Positions 1-8,920 are shown, counted from the stretch's first letter. The stretch: 64,000 nt of DNA from Gemmiger sp. An194 (GCF_002160145.1 NZ_NFKA01000005.1:110949-174948); one strand, 5' to 3'. Notes: generated from the sequence alone by a model not told the origin. Program-made: numbers and translations.

Positions 1-9
1 TTGCTGCAA

Positions 10-55
10 AAAACCGCCCGCCGGCACCTGAACAGGCCTTCCGGAGGACGGTTTT
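10..55 (-). terminator. Intrinsic terminator downstream of the YeiH-type gene
   Basis: On the minus strand a stem AAACCGTCC...GGGCGGTTT is followed by a run of T. It lies about 35 bases past the stop codon of the exporter gene. Confidence 0.6.
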
Positions 56-87
56 TCTTTTATTTTTCTGTTTTACAAACAGGGCAA

Positions 88-1104
88 TCAGCCGATGAAC
101 ACACGAATCAGTACCAGAGCAAATACGATCTGGCAGGCACCCACGCCCACGCCGTAGAGCATGGCACGGGGACCCTCGGCGGCCAGGTCGCGGAACTTCA
201 CCCGCATGCCGATGGCAGCCAGGGCGATGATCTCGAACTGCTGGCTCACCAGCTTGGCCGCATGACTGACCACCGGAGGAATCACGCCCACGCTGTGCAG
301 GATGGCCATGATAAAGAAGCCGATGATGAACCAGGGCACACCCGCCTTCACCGCACCGTTCCCCCCTGCCTGGGATTTGGAGAACAGCGGGGTATCGTCC
401 TTTTCCACATTCATGCGGGAGTAGACCAGCGCTACCAGCACGATGAACACGATGCGGATGATTTTGAAGATGGTGGCGGTCTCCACCACCTCGCCGCCCA
501 CCAGCTGAGCGGAGGCAATCACCTGACCGATGGACTGCAGGGTGCCGCCGATCATGGCGGAGGTGTGCATCACCTCATGCTGATAGACCACGCCGGTGAG
601 GATGGGCAGCACCACCATCAAAATGGTGCCGGTCACGTTCACGATGGTGATAGAGATGCCCTTGTCCTTGCTGTCGGCCTTGACCACCGGCGACACAGTG
701 GCAATGGCGGAGGAGCCGCATACCGCGTTGCCTGCACCCATCAGCAGACTGAACTTTTTGCCGAAGCCCATCTTACGGCCGATCAGGTAAGCCACCATCA
801 CGGTGAGAGCCATCTGGCAGGCGATGAAGCCCAGGCCCCGCAGGCCCAGGGCCAGAATGTCGCTGAGCAGCAGGCTCGCGCCGGTGAGAACGATGGAGTA
901 TTCCAGCAGATTCCGCTCGGAGAACTTGGTGCCCGCGTCAAAGCAGGACTTGTTCAAAAAGGTATTTCCACACAAAATGCCCAGACCGATGGCGAACAGT
1001 GCCGCGCCGATGCTGGGGAAAAACTTTGCAATTCCCTGGGCGATCAGTGCCAGCACCAGGCAAACCAGAAAGCCGGGAGCGTGTTTGGTGACGAACTGTT
1101 TCAT
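88..1104 (-). CDS. YeiH/UPF0324 family putative sulfate exporter
   Basis: A 338-residue integral membrane protein of the YeiH (UPF0324, putative sulfate exporter) family, with about nine to ten hydrophobic segments along its length. Family-like stretches include GLGILCGNTFLNKSCFDAG and LMGAGNAVCGSSAIAT, the glycine-rich segment typical of the family. The start was set at MKQFVTKH, 12 bases after an AAGGAA element; the longer frame upstream reads as non-coding leader. A clear sigma-A promoter lies upstream and the gene is divergent from a LysR regulator, the usual arrangement of YeiH with a CysL/YeiE-like regulator. Transported substrate is inferred from the family only; direct biochemical support for sulfate or sulfite export is limited. 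Confidence 0.85.
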   Translation of the reverse strand: MKQFVTKHAPGFLVCLVLALIAQGIAKFFPSIGAALFAIGLGILCGNTFLNKSCFDAGTKFSERNLLEYSIVLTGASLLLSDILALGLRGLGFIACQMALTVMVAYLIGRKMGFGKKFSLLMGAGNAVCGSSAIATVSPVVKADSKDKGISITIVNVTGTILMVVLPILTGVVYQHEVMHTSAMIGGTLQSIGQVIASAQLVGGEVVETATIFKIIRIVFIVLVALVYSRMNVEKDDTPLFSKSQAGGNGAVKAGVPWFIIGFFIMAILHSVGVIPPVVSHAAKLVSQQFEIIALAAIGMRVKFRDLAAEGPRAMLYGVGVGACQIVFALVLIRVFIG

Positions 1105-1217
1105 AGTAAAGCCGCATTCCTTTCGTAGTTGCATGTTCCGGAAGGCGGCTGCTGTTCTGCGCCGCCCGGCGCGGAAAAATGCTGCCTTGCCTGGCAACAT
1201 TTCTCTGCCTGCACTTG

Positions 1218-1246
1218 ATTATACGGCCGATTTTATATAAAATCAA
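1218..1246 (-). promoter_or_regulatory. Sigma-A promoter of the YeiH-type exporter
   Basis: On the minus strand, TTGATT (1241-1246) and TATAAT (1218-1223) are separated by 17 bases. The A/T-rich stretch at 1230-1285 between the divergent genes also contains several imperfect dyads that could bind the LysR protein. Confidence 0.65.
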
Positions 1247-1297
1247 ATTAGTATTTATCGCCAATTTATAAGTTATATTTATAGAAAGTGTGATCAC

Positions 1298-2197
1298 ATG
1301 CTGGACCCAAAGCTTCATACCTTTTTACTGCTGGTGCAATGCCAAAGCACCACCCGCTGCGCCGAGCTGCTCCACCTGACCCAGCCCGCCGTGAGCCAAC
1401 ACATCAAGGCGCTGGAATCAGCCTATGGGGTAAAGCTGTTTATAAAGGAAGGGCGGCGGCTGGCGCTCACCCCGCAGGGGCAGCGACTGGCCCAGCTCTG
1501 CCGCCGTCTGGCCACGCTGGATGAGCAGATTGCCCGGGAAATGCGCCAGGGCGATGCGCTCACTCTGCGCTTTGGAGCCACTCTTTCCATTGCGGACGGT
1601 CTGATGCCCACGGTGCTGCCCCAGCTGGTGGATCATTTTCCCGAGATCCAGTTTCACATGGTGGAGCAAAACACCCACGTTCTGCTGGAGCAGCTGGAAA
1701 ACGGACTGCTGGATTTTGCCCTCATTGAAGGCAATTTCGACCACCGGCGCTACGATTACCACCCCTTCTTTGTCAGCCGCTTTGTGGGGCTGTGCAGTCC
1801 GAACAGCCCCTATCGGGCTTTTCGATGCCTGCGGGATACCCTGCAGGCTCCGCTGATTCTGCGGGAAAGCGGCAGCGGCACCCGGGACATCTTCGAAGGG
1901 GAATGCCGGGCCCACAATCTGGCTGTGACCGACTACGTGAGCCTGTGCGAAATCGAACACATTCCCACCCTGCTGGGGCTGGTTGCCGCGGGCAAGGGCA
2001 TCACCTTCGCCTATGAAGCCGCTGCCCGAAACCTGCTGACACAGAATCAGCTCCAGGTGATGGAACTGGAGGACCTGCAGCTGGAACGGCCCTTTCACTT
2101 TGTCTGCCTGCCCGGCAGCCCCCAGTCCGAGCTGCTGGCCCGGCTGGCCCGGACGGTGGAGCAGGCGGCCGAAACCTGCACAGTAAAGATCCTTTGA
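1298..2197 (+). CDS. LysR family transcriptional regulator (CysL/YeiE-like)
   Basis: A 299-residue LysR-type regulator. The N-terminal winged helix-turn-helix occupies residues 1-60 (LLHLTQPAVSQHIKALE, then GVKLFIKEGRRLALT). The rest is a LysR substrate-binding domain of about 210 residues with the usual LRESGSGTRDIFE segment. It is transcribed divergently from the YeiH-type exporter with about 190 bases between the starts, so by the family rule it is the likely activator of that gene. The effector cannot be read from the sequence; CysL-type relatives respond to sulfur metabolites. ATG 1298 is preceded only by a weak GAAAG, so translation may be modest. The shared hairpin at 2202-2237 follows its stop. 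Confidence 0.85.
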   Translation: MLDPKLHTFLLLVQCQSTTRCAELLHLTQPAVSQHIKALESAYGVKLFIKEGRRLALTPQGQRLAQLCRRLATLDEQIAREMRQGDALTLRFGATLSIADGLMPTVLPQLVDHFPEIQFHMVEQNTHVLLEQLENGLLDFALIEGNFDHRRYDYHPFFVSRFVGLCSPNSPYRAFRCLRDTLQAPLILRESGSGTRDIFEGECRAHNLAVTDYVSLCEIEHIPTLLGLVAAGKGITFAYEAAARNLLTQNQLQVMELEDLQLERPFHFVCLPGSPQSELLARLARTVEQAAETCTVKIL

Positions 2198-2201
2198 AAA
2201 A

Positions 2202-2237
2202 ACACCCGCCCGCCGGAAGCCTCCGGCAGGCGGGTGT
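2202..2237. terminator. Bidirectional terminator between lysR and metK
   Basis: A near-perfect stem CACCCGCC...GGCGGGTG has A6 on its left flank, which is T6 on the minus strand. It is therefore strongest for metK transcripts, but also sits directly after the lysR stop. Confidence 0.75.
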
Positions 2238-2264
2238 TCTGCTTGTTTTCTATGTTGGATTCAA

Positions 2265-3410
2265 TCAGGCCAGAGCGGCTTTCAGGGCGTCCACACGGTC
2301 GGTGCGCTCCCAGGCCACACCCAGGTCCTCACGGCCCATATGACCGTAGGCGGCCACGGCACGGTAGCCGGGCTTGCGCAGCTCCAGCGCGCTGATGATG
2401 GCAGCGGGACGCAGGTCAAACACCTTGCGCACCGCGGTCTCCAGCTCCTCGCTGTTGTACTTGCTGGTGCCGAAGGTATCCACCAGGATGCTCACCGGCT
2501 CGGCCACACCGATGGCGTAGGCCAGCTGGACCTCGCACTTTTCCGCCAGACCGGCAGCCACGATGTTCTTGGCCACCCAGCGGGCAGCATAAGCGGCACT
2601 GCGGTCCACCTTGCTGGGGTCCTTGCCGCTGAAGGCGCCGCCGCCGTGACGGGCATAGCCGCCGTAGGTATCCACGATGATCTTGCGGCCGGTCAGACCG
2701 GAGTCACCCTGAGGACCGCCCACCACAAAGCGGCCGGTGGGGTTGATGTAATACTTGGTGTTTTCATCCAGCAGCTCGGCGGGAATCACCGGGCGGATCA
2801 CCTGCTCCATCACATCGCGGCGCAGCTGCTCCATCTCCACATCCGGGCTGTGCTGGCTGGAAATAACCACCGCGTCCACACGCACAGGCTTGCCGTCGTC
2901 GTATTCCACGGTCACCTGGCTCTTGCCATCCGGGCGCAGATAAGCCATCTGGCCGTTCTTGCGCACCTCGGTCAGCCGCTTGGCCAGCTTGTGGGCCAGG
3001 CTGATGGGCAGGGGCATCAGCTCGGGGGTCTCGGTGCAGGCATAGCCGAACATCATGCCCTGGTCGCCGGCGCCACCCACCTGGTCGTTGGTGCCCAGCG
3101 CAATGTCCGGGCTCTGCTCGTCAATATTGGTCAGCACGGCGCAGGTGTCGGCATCAAAACCGTACTTGGCACGGGTGTAGCCGATGTCACGGATCACATT
3201 GCGAGCGATGGTCTGGATGTCCACATAGCAGCTGGTGGTGATCTCGCCCATCACATGAACCAGGCCGGTGGAGCAGGTGGTCTCGCAGGCCACGCGGGCA
3301 TCGGGGTCCTTTTCCAGGATGGCGTCCAGCACAGCGTCGCTGATCTGGTCGCAGATTTTGTCGGGATGGCCTTCGGTTACGGATTCAGAAGTAAAAAAGC
3401 ATTTCGGCAT
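2265..3410 (-). CDS. metK: S-adenosylmethionine synthetase
   Basis: Makes S-adenosylmethionine from methionine and ATP in the cytoplasm. The 381-residue product has the expected family length. It carries the N-terminal [20 protein letters not shown] motif, the [12 protein letters not shown] signature and the [19 protein letters not shown] signature. The start MPKCFF is preceded by AGGAGGG at proper spacing, although the frame stays open for 53 more codons through the riboswitch, which is leader and not protein. An S-box riboswitch, a terminator and a consensus promoter lie upstream, so expression should fall when SAM is abundant. Single-gene transcript ending at the hairpin 2202-2237. Confidence 0.98.
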   Translation of the reverse strand: MPKCFFTSESVTEGHPDKICDQISDAVLDAILEKDPDARVACETTCSTGLVHVMGEITTSCYVDIQTIARNVIRDIGYTRAKYGFDADTCAVLTNIDEQSPDIALGTNDQVGGAGDQGMMFGYACTETPELMPLPISLAHKLAKRLTEVRKNGQMAYLRPDGKSQVTVEYDDGKPVRVDAVVISSQHSPDVEMEQLRRDVMEQVIRPVIPAELLDENTKYYINPTGRFVVGGPQGDSGLTGRKIIVDTYGGYARHGGGAFSGKDPSKVDRSAAYAARWVAKNIVAAGLAEKCEVQLAYAIGVAEPVSILVDTFGTSKYNSEELETAVRKVFDLRPAAIISALELRKPGYRAVAAYGHMGREDLGVAWERTDRVDALKAALA

Positions 3411-3484
3411 GGTGTTGCCCTCCTTGATTTGTATGCGCTCAGAACGCAGCGTTTGGCTGAAAAGCAACTTGCCGGAAACTGCAA

Positions 3485-3521
3485 CAAAAAGCGCCCAAAG
3501 GCCCGAAAGCCTTTGAGCGCT
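3485..3521 (-). terminator. Riboswitch-controlled terminator of metK
   Basis: On the minus strand, GCGCTCAAAGGC...GCCTTTGGGCGC is followed by TTTTTG. It sits between the S-box aptamer and the metK ribosome binding site, as expected of the expression platform. Confidence 0.85.
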
Positions 3522-3527
3522 GTTACG

Positions 3528-3619
3528 CTTATCTTTCGGTTTCCCGCAGGATTTGGCACCTTGCATCATGCAGGTTGCCGGACTTCACAGGGCCTGTTCC
3601 CTCCGTCACTCTTGATAAG
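3528..3619 (-). ncRNA. SAM-I (S-box) riboswitch
   Basis: Read on the minus strand, the element starts CTTATCAAGAGTG and ends GAAAGATAAG, closing helix P1. Between them lie the conserved GGAGGGAAC..GGCCC block, GAAGTCCGGCAACC, and GCAAGGTGCCAAATCC. These are the hallmarks of the S-box aptamer, which binds SAM. It precedes metK, its classical target, and is followed by a terminator hairpin. Confidence 0.95.
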
Positions 3620-3642
3620 TTGCTATTCAATTTTCGAAATAC

Positions 3643-3671
3643 AGTGTAACACAACCCAAAAGGTCTGTCAA
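3643..3671 (-). promoter_or_regulatory. Sigma-A promoter of the metK riboswitch transcript
   Basis: On the minus strand, a perfect TTGACA (3666-3671) and TACACT (3643-3648) are spaced by 17 bases, about 25 bases before the aptamer. Confidence 0.8.
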
Positions 3672-3679
3672 GCACTTTT

Positions 3680-4315
3680 TTACCGGTTGCGGCCATGCAG
3701 CACCGGGCTGAGGGGCTTGTAGATCAGGAAGGTGATCAGCGAAACGATCAGGCCCTTGACCAGAGTGAAGGGCATGTTGAAGATCAGCAGGCATTCCAGC
3801 AGGCCGTTCACGCTGGGACGCAGAGCACGGTAGGCATCAATGATCAGGTCGATGCCGCCGAACATGGCGCTGTAGACCGGGTAGCTCAGGAAATAGTTCA
3901 CCGGCACCGAGATCACAGCCATAACCACCGAGCCAACCAGAGCGGCGATGACAGCACCCATGCGGGTCTTCTTATACTTGTAGATCACACCGGCGCTGCC
4001 CACAAAGGCTGCACCCAACAGGAAGTTGCACACCTCGCCGATGCCGCCGGTGGAGCCATGGAAGATGGCCGCCAGAATGTTCTTCACCAGGCAGACCACC
4101 ACGCCGGACACAGGGCCCATGCTGAAGGCAGCCAGCAAAGCGGGCAGCTCGGAGATATCCATCTTCACAAAGCTGGGAATGAACATGGGCAGGCTGAAAT
4201 CGAAGAACATGAGCACGGCAGCCACGGCGGACAGCATGGCGGTAACGGTCATGTTGCGCACCCGACGGGTAGAACGGGCCATAGTGGTGGGTTCGGCAGT
4301 TTTTGCGTTTGTCAT
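3680..4315 (-). CDS. ribU: ECF transporter S component, riboflavin-type (RibU)
   Basis: A 211-residue membrane protein with about six hydrophobic segments, of the ECF-transporter substrate-binding (S) family. It has the family-like N-terminal stretch AVLMFFDFSLPMF and the segment DISELPALLAAFSMGP near it, where RibU-type proteins carry similar sequence. It should capture riboflavin or FMN and work with an energizing module encoded elsewhere. Assignment to riboflavin rests on the FMN riboswitch directly upstream. The start MTNAK has a good GGGAGGA site; the frame extends upstream into the leader but without ribosome binding signals. Confidence 0.88.
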   Translation of the reverse strand: MTNAKTAEPTTMARSTRRVRNMTVTAMLSAVAAVLMFFDFSLPMFIPSFVKMDISELPALLAAFSMGPVSGVVVCLVKNILAAIFHGSTGGIGEVCNFLLGAAFVGSAGVIYKYKKTRMGAVIAALVGSVVMAVISVPVNYFLSYPVYSAMFGGIDLIIDAYRALRPSVNGLLECLLIFNMPFTLVKGLIVSLITFLIYKPLSPVLHGRNR

Positions 4316-4396
4316 AAGTATTTTCCTCCCGGGCATTATGCCCAATAAATTTTGGAAAGTCGGCCCCAGTGTGTTGCCCGGCAGGTAAAACAAAAC

Positions 4397-4430
4397 GCCC
4401 TTTTGCAGACGGGTACACCTGCAAAAGGGC
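4397..4430 (-). terminator. FMN-riboswitch terminator
   Basis: On the minus strand, the 13-base stem GCCCTTTTGCAG/CTGCAAAAGGGC is followed by GTTTTGTTTT. It lies between the RFN aptamer and the ribU start, fitting transcription attenuation by FMN. Confidence 0.8.
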
Positions 4431-4454
4431 GAACAACAAACCTAACGCTGCCGT

Positions 4455-4567
4455 TTCTTTCATCCGGACTATACCGTCGGCTCTGGAATTTCACCAGATC
4501 AGCACCCGGAAACACCGGGTGGTCGCGGGCTGTACCGCCGGTGGGGAATTTCACCCCGCCCTGAAAC
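4455..4567 (-). ncRNA. FMN riboswitch (RFN element)
   Basis: On the minus strand the conserved pieces appear in order: AGGGCGGGGTGAAATTCCCC, ACCGGCGGT, GCCCGCGA, a variable stem CACCCGGTG..CCGGGTG, CTGGTGAAATTCCAG, and GCCGACGGTATAGTCCGGATG with a closing GAAAGAA. This is a canonical RFN element; it controls the riboflavin transporter gene downstream. Confidence 0.95.
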
Positions 4568-4583
4568 TGCTTTCTTGACTTTC

Positions 4584-4612
4584 ATTATATGCGCGCTTGC
4601 CAGAAAATGCAA
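4584..4612 (-). promoter_or_regulatory. Sigma-A promoter of the ribU transcript
   Basis: On the minus strand, TTGCAT (4607-4612) and a perfect TATAAT (4584-4589) are spaced by 17 bases just ahead of the RFN element. Confidence 0.75.
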
Positions 4613-4743
4613 GAGTTTTGTGAATTTTGTTTTGCAAAAGGCGCATATAACTTTTTTGAAAGCGGGGTGTATGGTATACTATGGATATACCCGTGTTCAG
4701 CGATTTGCACGGAATAAAAAATTCAACAGGACGGATCACTACT

Positions 4744-5844
4744 ATGATTGAAAAAATCACAGGATACATTCTGAACACCGAAGGGGCGCTCTTTCAGCTG
4801 GCCATCAGTCTGATCGTATTCGCCGTCTCCTATCTGATCAGTCGGCTGGTTCGCTACAAGGTCATGCCCTGGCTGATGAATCTTCTAAACAAAAAGGAGA
4901 AGAAGGGCCCTTATGTGCTGGCCAAGGGCTTCTCTCGCCCGGCCCCGGTTGCAGTGTGGACCACCGGCATCTTTCTGGCCTGCATTCTGCTTCCCTTACC
5001 TGCGGATCTGGCTCTTCCCTTTGGAAACCTGATGAGCAAACTGTTGCGCGTGACCATGATCTGCCTGCTGGCCTGGGGTCTGATCGGCAGCAGCGACCTG
5101 GGCCCGGTGCTCTTCCACGATGTGCGGGGTAAACTGGACCTGGAAGTGGACAACACCGTTGCCAACTTTCTGAACAAGATTCTCAAGGGCACCATTCTGG
5201 TGTTTGCCATTCTGATGCTGCTGCAGGAGCTGGGGTTCCCGGTGGGCAGCCTGATCACCAGCCTGGGCATCGTCGGCCTGACCCTTTCGCTGGCAGCCAA
5301 GGATTACGCCACCAACTTTTTCGGCGGTCTGGTGGTCATCTTTGAAAAGCCCTTTGCCATCGGTGACTGGATCTGGTGTAAGGATGGCGAGGGCGAGGTT
5401 GAGGATATCGCCTTCCGCTCCACCCGCATCCGCCAGCTGAATGACTCAGTGCTGGTGATTCCCAACAGCATTCTGGTCAGCAACGCCATGATCAACTACA
5501 GCCAGATCAACCGACGGCTGGCGAAATTCACCCTGGGCGTGACCTACGATACCACCCGCAGCCAGCTGGAAAGCCTGCTGGCGGACATCCGCGCCATGCT
5601 GGCCGCCCGGGAGGATGTTCATCCGGACACCATCCGGGTACAGATGACCGGCTTCGGCGCTTCCAGCATCGATATTCTCATTCAGTTCTATGCAACCACC
5701 GGTGCGCTGGCTGAATTTTTGAAAATTCAGGAATCCATCAATCTGGAACTGATGGATCTGGTTTATAAAAACGGCTGCAGCTTCGCCTTCCCCTCCACCA
5801 GCGTTTACATCGAAAAGGCCCCGGCCTCTGCGCCCCGGTCCTGA
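4744..5844 (+). CDS. MscS family mechanosensitive ion channel
   Basis: A 366-residue small-conductance mechanosensitive channel of the YnaI/YbdG-like extended type. Four N-terminal hydrophobic segments precede the pore helix region around residue 180 (SLGIVGLTLSLAAKDYATNFFGG) and the MscS beta-domain with GDWIWCKDGEGEVEDIAFRSTRIR and VVIPNS-like VLVIPNSILVSN. It should open on membrane tension to relieve osmotic downshock. The first ATG of the frame (4681) has no ribosome site, and MIEKITGY (4744), behind AGGACGG, is preferred. TATACT at 4675-4680 with a weak T-rich -35 may be its promoter, back to back with ribU. Confidence 0.88.
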   Translation: MIEKITGYILNTEGALFQLAISLIVFAVSYLISRLVRYKVMPWLMNLLNKKEKKGPYVLAKGFSRPAPVAVWTTGIFLACILLPLPADLALPFGNLMSKLLRVTMICLLAWGLIGSSDLGPVLFHDVRGKLDLEVDNTVANFLNKILKGTILVFAILMLLQELGFPVGSLITSLGIVGLTLSLAAKDYATNFFGGLVVIFEKPFAIGDWIWCKDGEGEVEDIAFRSTRIRQLNDSVLVIPNSILVSNAMINYSQINRRLAKFTLGVTYDTTRSQLESLLADIRAMLAAREDVHPDTIRVQMTGFGASSIDILIQFYATTGALAEFLKIQESINLELMDLVYKNGCSFAFPSTSVYIEKAPASAPRS

Positions 5845-5860
5845 CACAAAGCAAAACAAA

Positions 5861-5909
5861 TGCCGCCGGGCGGATTCCTGTTGTGGAAACCGCCCGGCGG
5901 CATTCTTTT
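5861..5909. terminator. Bidirectional terminator between mscS and HAD gene
   Basis: A stem TGCCGCCGGGCGG...CCGCCCGGCGGCA is followed by TTCTTTTTT on the plus strand. The two genes converge on it. Confidence 0.8.
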
Positions 5910-6593
5910 TTACTGCTGTTCTGCCTGCTGCCAGCCGCGCAGGATCTCCAGTGCATCGGCAAGACTTGCAGCCGCGGTAACGCCCTCCGGAACCGGTCGG
6001 CCCTCGGTATTCAGCCAGATGGTACGGATGCCCAGCTTGGCCGGGCCCAGGGCGTCGCCCTGCAGCGAGTCACCGATGTGCACCACCTGATCCGGCGCAA
6101 GGCCTGCCAGCTCCAATGCCAGCTCATAGATGCCCGGATGAGGCTTGGGGCAGCGGGCCTTTTCACTGGTGACGATGCCCGCCGGGGCGATTCCGCACTG
6201 GCGCACCGCCTGCTCCACAAAGCCGGTATCACTGTTGGTGACCAGCCAGACCGGCAGACCGCACCCGGTCAGGAATTCTGCAGCACCCTCGCACAGGCCC
6301 GGCGCAGCCCAGTGCTCGGCCATTTTGTCGCAGAGGGCTTTCGCATCCTCGCTGGAATGGTACTCTTCCAGCAGCTCCTGATAGCTTTCCAGCGCCAGTT
6401 CGTACTGGGTACGGAAGGCATCCCCCCAGGCAGCCTGCTGCTTTTCGCCGTAACGTTTCCACCAAGCGGCGACTACCGTCTTCGGGTTTTTCTCGCTGCC
6501 GCTTTCACAGACACGCCGGATCACCTCGTAGGAGGCGGGGCCGTATTCCGGCACCAGTGTGCCGTAAAAATCGCAAAAAATTGCCTGAATCAT
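5910..6593 (-). CDS. HAD-superfamily hydrolase (subfamily IA, dehalogenase-like motif)
   Basis: A 227-residue cytoplasmic HAD hydrolase. Motif I is CDFYGTLV near the N-terminus; the position after the nucleophile that is usually Asp in phosphatases (DxDGT) is Tyr, as in haloacid dehalogenases and related REG-2-like proteins. Motif II lies in LVTNSD, motif III around TSEKARCPKPHPGIY, and motif IV at VVHIGDSLQGDALG. The helical cap lies between motifs I and II. The start MIQAIF has a GGAAGGG site. Substrate is unknown; a small phosphorylated metabolite is the family default, but the Tyr makes this less certain. It stands alone with convergent mscS downstream. Confidence 0.82.
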   Translation of the reverse strand: MIQAIFCDFYGTLVPEYGPASYEVIRRVCESGSEKNPKTVVAAWWKRYGEKQQAAWGDAFRTQYELALESYQELLEEYHSSEDAKALCDKMAEHWAAPGLCEGAAEFLTGCGLPVWLVTNSDTGFVEQAVRQCGIAPAGIVTSEKARCPKPHPGIYELALELAGLAPDQVVHIGDSLQGDALGPAKLGIRTIWLNTEGRPVPEGVTAAASLADALEILRGWQQAEQQ

Positions 6594-6740
6594 ATGCCAT
6601 TTCCCTTCCGGCGGCATCTGCCACCCGTTTTATGGCAGCACCGCACAATTCCAGGTGGTGGAGCGCGCCGGAAATTTTGGCGTGATACGCCGCCTGAGCC
6701 GCGAGGCGTGCATTGTACGGTGTTGCCTTATCTTTATCGT

Positions 6741-8021
6741 TTACGAGCGCTCAAACACAGATTTGTCCAGCGCCTTGTTCTGATGGGCCACAATGGTGGT
6801 GCACACTGCGTCGCCGGTGATGTTCACCGCGGTGCGGGTCATATCCAGAATACGGTCGATGCCCATGATCAGACCGATGGCCTCCACCGGCAGACCCACC
6901 GAGTTGAACACCATGGTCAGGGTGACCAGGCCAACGCTGGGAACACCCGCCGTGCCCACCGAAGCCAGGGTGGCGGTACCGATGACTGTGATGTAGTCCA
7001 TCATATCCAGATGGATGCCAAAGGCCTGAGCTGCAAACACAACGGCCACACCCTGCATGATGGAGGTACCGTCCATGTTAATGGTGGCGCCCAGCGGGAT
7101 GGTGAAGGAGGAGATCCGCTTGGATACACCCATCTTCTTGGCCAGCGTGTCGATGGACAGAGGGATGGTGGCGTTGGAGGTGGCTGTGGAGAAGGCAAAG
7201 GCCATGACCGGGAAGAAGTTCTTGATAAACTTGATGGGATTCAGGCCGGTGAACAGCTTCAGCATGCTCAGGTAGACCACGAAGCACTGGATGCCCAGCG
7301 CCAGGAACACCGCCACCATGTATTTCGCCAGCGGCAGAAAAGCGCTGAAGCCGATGGTGGCAAAGGTGCGGGAAATCAGACAAAATACGCCCACCGGAGC
7401 CAGCGACATGACCATCATGGTCATCTCCATCATTACATCGTTGAACTGGCTGAAGAAGCTGCCCACGGTCTCGGCCCGCTCCCCCAGCTTAGCCAGAATA
7501 ACGCCCACAATCAATGCGAACAGAATGATCTGCAGCATCTCGCCCTTGGCCAGCGCGCCGATGGGGTTGTCCGGGATGATGTTGAGCAGGGTCTCGGTGA
7601 GAGAGGTGGCCTGCATGCTTTCCACCTGGGTGGTGGTGCTCTGCAGCACACTCAGGTCCAGCCCCACGCCGGGGTTGAGCAGATTACCCACCAGCAGAGC
7701 CACTGTCACCGCACAGGCAGTGGTGCACAGATAGAAAATCAGGCTGCGCACACCCACGGTGCCCAGCTTCTTGGTGTCGCCAATGGACATGCTGCCGCAC
7801 ACGATGGAACAGAACACCAGCGGTACAACCAGCATCTTCATCAAACGGATGAAGCCCTGGCCCACCACATAGAGCACACCCTCCACCAGAATGTCATTCT
7901 TGAAGGAGCCATCCGGAACCAGGTAGCACAGGGCCACACCGAAGACAACACCCGCCAGAAGTGCAATGAAAATTCGGGTGGTCAGACCCATCTTTTTGGT
8001 TTTCTTTACGCTGCGCTCCAT
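6741..8021 (-). CDS. Dicarboxylate/amino acid:cation symporter (DAACS family)
   Basis: A 426-residue member of the GltP/DctA/GltT family, which takes up glutamate, aspartate or C4-dicarboxylates with sodium or protons. It has the family motifs: the serine-rich re-entrant segment (FAFSTATSNATIPLS), the NMDGTSIMQGVAVVFAAQAFG motif, and the cation-site segment DRILDMTRTAVNITGD near the C-terminus. About eight hydrophobic helices plus hairpins are visible. The start MERSVKK follows AAGGAGGG. Its start lies one base from the stop of the RmlD-like gene, so the two are surely co-transcribed and probably translationally coupled. The following 120 bases up to the HAD gene show no convincing terminator. 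Confidence 0.92.
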   Translation of the reverse strand: MERSVKKTKKMGLTTRIFIALLAGVVFGVALCYLVPDGSFKNDILVEGVLYVVGQGFIRLMKMLVVPLVFCSIVCGSMSIGDTKKLGTVGVRSLIFYLCTTACAVTVALLVGNLLNPGVGLDLSVLQSTTTQVESMQATSLTETLLNIIPDNPIGALAKGEMLQIILFALIVGVILAKLGERAETVGSFFSQFNDVMMEMTMMVMSLAPVGVFCLISRTFATIGFSAFLPLAKYMVAVFLALGIQCFVVYLSMLKLFTGLNPIKFIKNFFPVMAFAFSTATSNATIPLSIDTLAKKMGVSKRISSFTIPLGATINMDGTSIMQGVAVVFAAQAFGIHLDMMDYITVIGTATLASVGTAGVPSVGLVTLTMVFNSVGLPVEAIGLIMGIDRILDMTRTAVNITGDAVCTTIVAHQNKALDKSVFERS

Positions 8022-8022
8022 C

Positions 8023-8868
8023 TCAGCCCTCCTTTTCTTCCAGATATTCCTCCAGCGATGCCTGCCATACCGGCATCGAGTACAGGTCAATGATTCGCAG
8101 AATGAAGTTATCCAGCACCGCGTAGGCCGGGCGAGCCAGATAGTGCTCGGCCTCGCCGGTGGCACCGGGGCACAGCTGGCCCTGCAGCCCCGCCTGCCGC
8201 AGAATCTCCTGGGCAAACTCGTAACGGCTGCATACGCCTTTGCAGGTGGCATGGTAGGTGCCGTACTCATTGGTGTGGATCAGATGCAGAATCAGCCGGG
8301 CCAGATCCTTGGCACTGGTGGGACTGCCGTACTGGTCCTGCGGAACGTACAGGCTCTGGCCCTTTTGAGCCGCCGCCAGCACACCATTCACAAAGTTGTT
8401 GCCCTTGCCATATACCCAGCTGCTGCGGATGATAAAGTGCTTGTGGGTGAACTCCTTCACGTAGTTCTCGCCCGCCCGCTTGGACGCACCGTACACCGTT
8501 TGAGGATTGGTGTCATCAAATTCGCTGTAGGGCTTTTCGGCATGGCCGTCAAATACATCATCGGTGGAAAGCTGCACCATCTTCGCCCCCACCTTGCGGG
8601 CCACCAGGCTCAGGTTGCGCGCACCCAGGGCGTTGACCCGGTAGGCCAGCTCCGGGTTCTGCTCACACAGGGCAATGTCGGTAATGGCCGCGCAGTTGAT
8701 GATCACATCCGGCCGGTTGATCTCGCCGAAGCTGAGCACCTCGTCGGTATTGGTAATATCCAGTTCAGCCCGGTCGGTGTTGAAGGTCTCCATTTCCAAG
8801 GGGTCCAGGATTTCGTTTATCGCCGTGCCGATCTGGCCTTCCGCACCGGCGATCCATACTTTCAGCAT
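8023..8868 (-). CDS. RmlD-like NAD(P)-dependent sugar-nucleotide reductase
   Basis: A 281-residue short-chain dehydrogenase of the RmlD (dTDP-4-dehydrorhamnose reductase) substrate-binding family. The N-terminal dinucleotide-binding loop is GAEGQIG, followed by VIINCAAITDI and the catalytic YGASKRAGENYV (YxxxK). A rhamnose pathway role is possible because rfbC lies 8 kb away, but rfbA/rfbB are not in this window and the gene is paired with a dicarboxylate symporter, so another substrate is equally plausible. The start follows AAGGAG. A strong promoter and an inverted repeat lie upstream. Confidence 0.8.
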   Translation of the reverse strand: MLKVWIAGAEGQIGTAINEILDPLEMETFNTDRAELDITNTDEVLSFGEINRPDVIINCAAITDIALCEQNPELAYRVNALGARNLSLVARKVGAKMVQLSTDDVFDGHAEKPYSEFDDTNPQTVYGASKRAGENYVKEFTHKHFIIRSSWVYGKGNNFVNGVLAAAQKGQSLYVPQDQYGSPTSAKDLARLILHLIHTNEYGTYHATCKGVCSRYEFAQEILRQAGLQGQLCPGATGEAEHYLARPAYAVLDNFILRIIDLYSMPVWQASLEEYLEEKEG

Positions 8869-8920
8869 CGCTAAGCTCCTTTCGCTGTTTGGTTAGTCGG
8901 GCTGTTTACCCTCTTTTCCT

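Noticed and set aside
1..1128. Plus-strand frame of 375 codons over the exporter gene
   Set aside because: Antisense to a well-supported membrane protein; His/Gly-rich composition typical of a shadow frame.
2340..3722. Plus-strand 460-codon frame opposite metK
   Set aside because: Entirely antisense to metK and its S-box riboswitch; no ribosome site; His/Gly/Ala-rich composition.
5883..8093. Plus-strand 736-codon frame
   Set aside because: Spans the antisense of the HAD and symporter genes, which have clear motifs and ribosome sites; composition is shadow-like.
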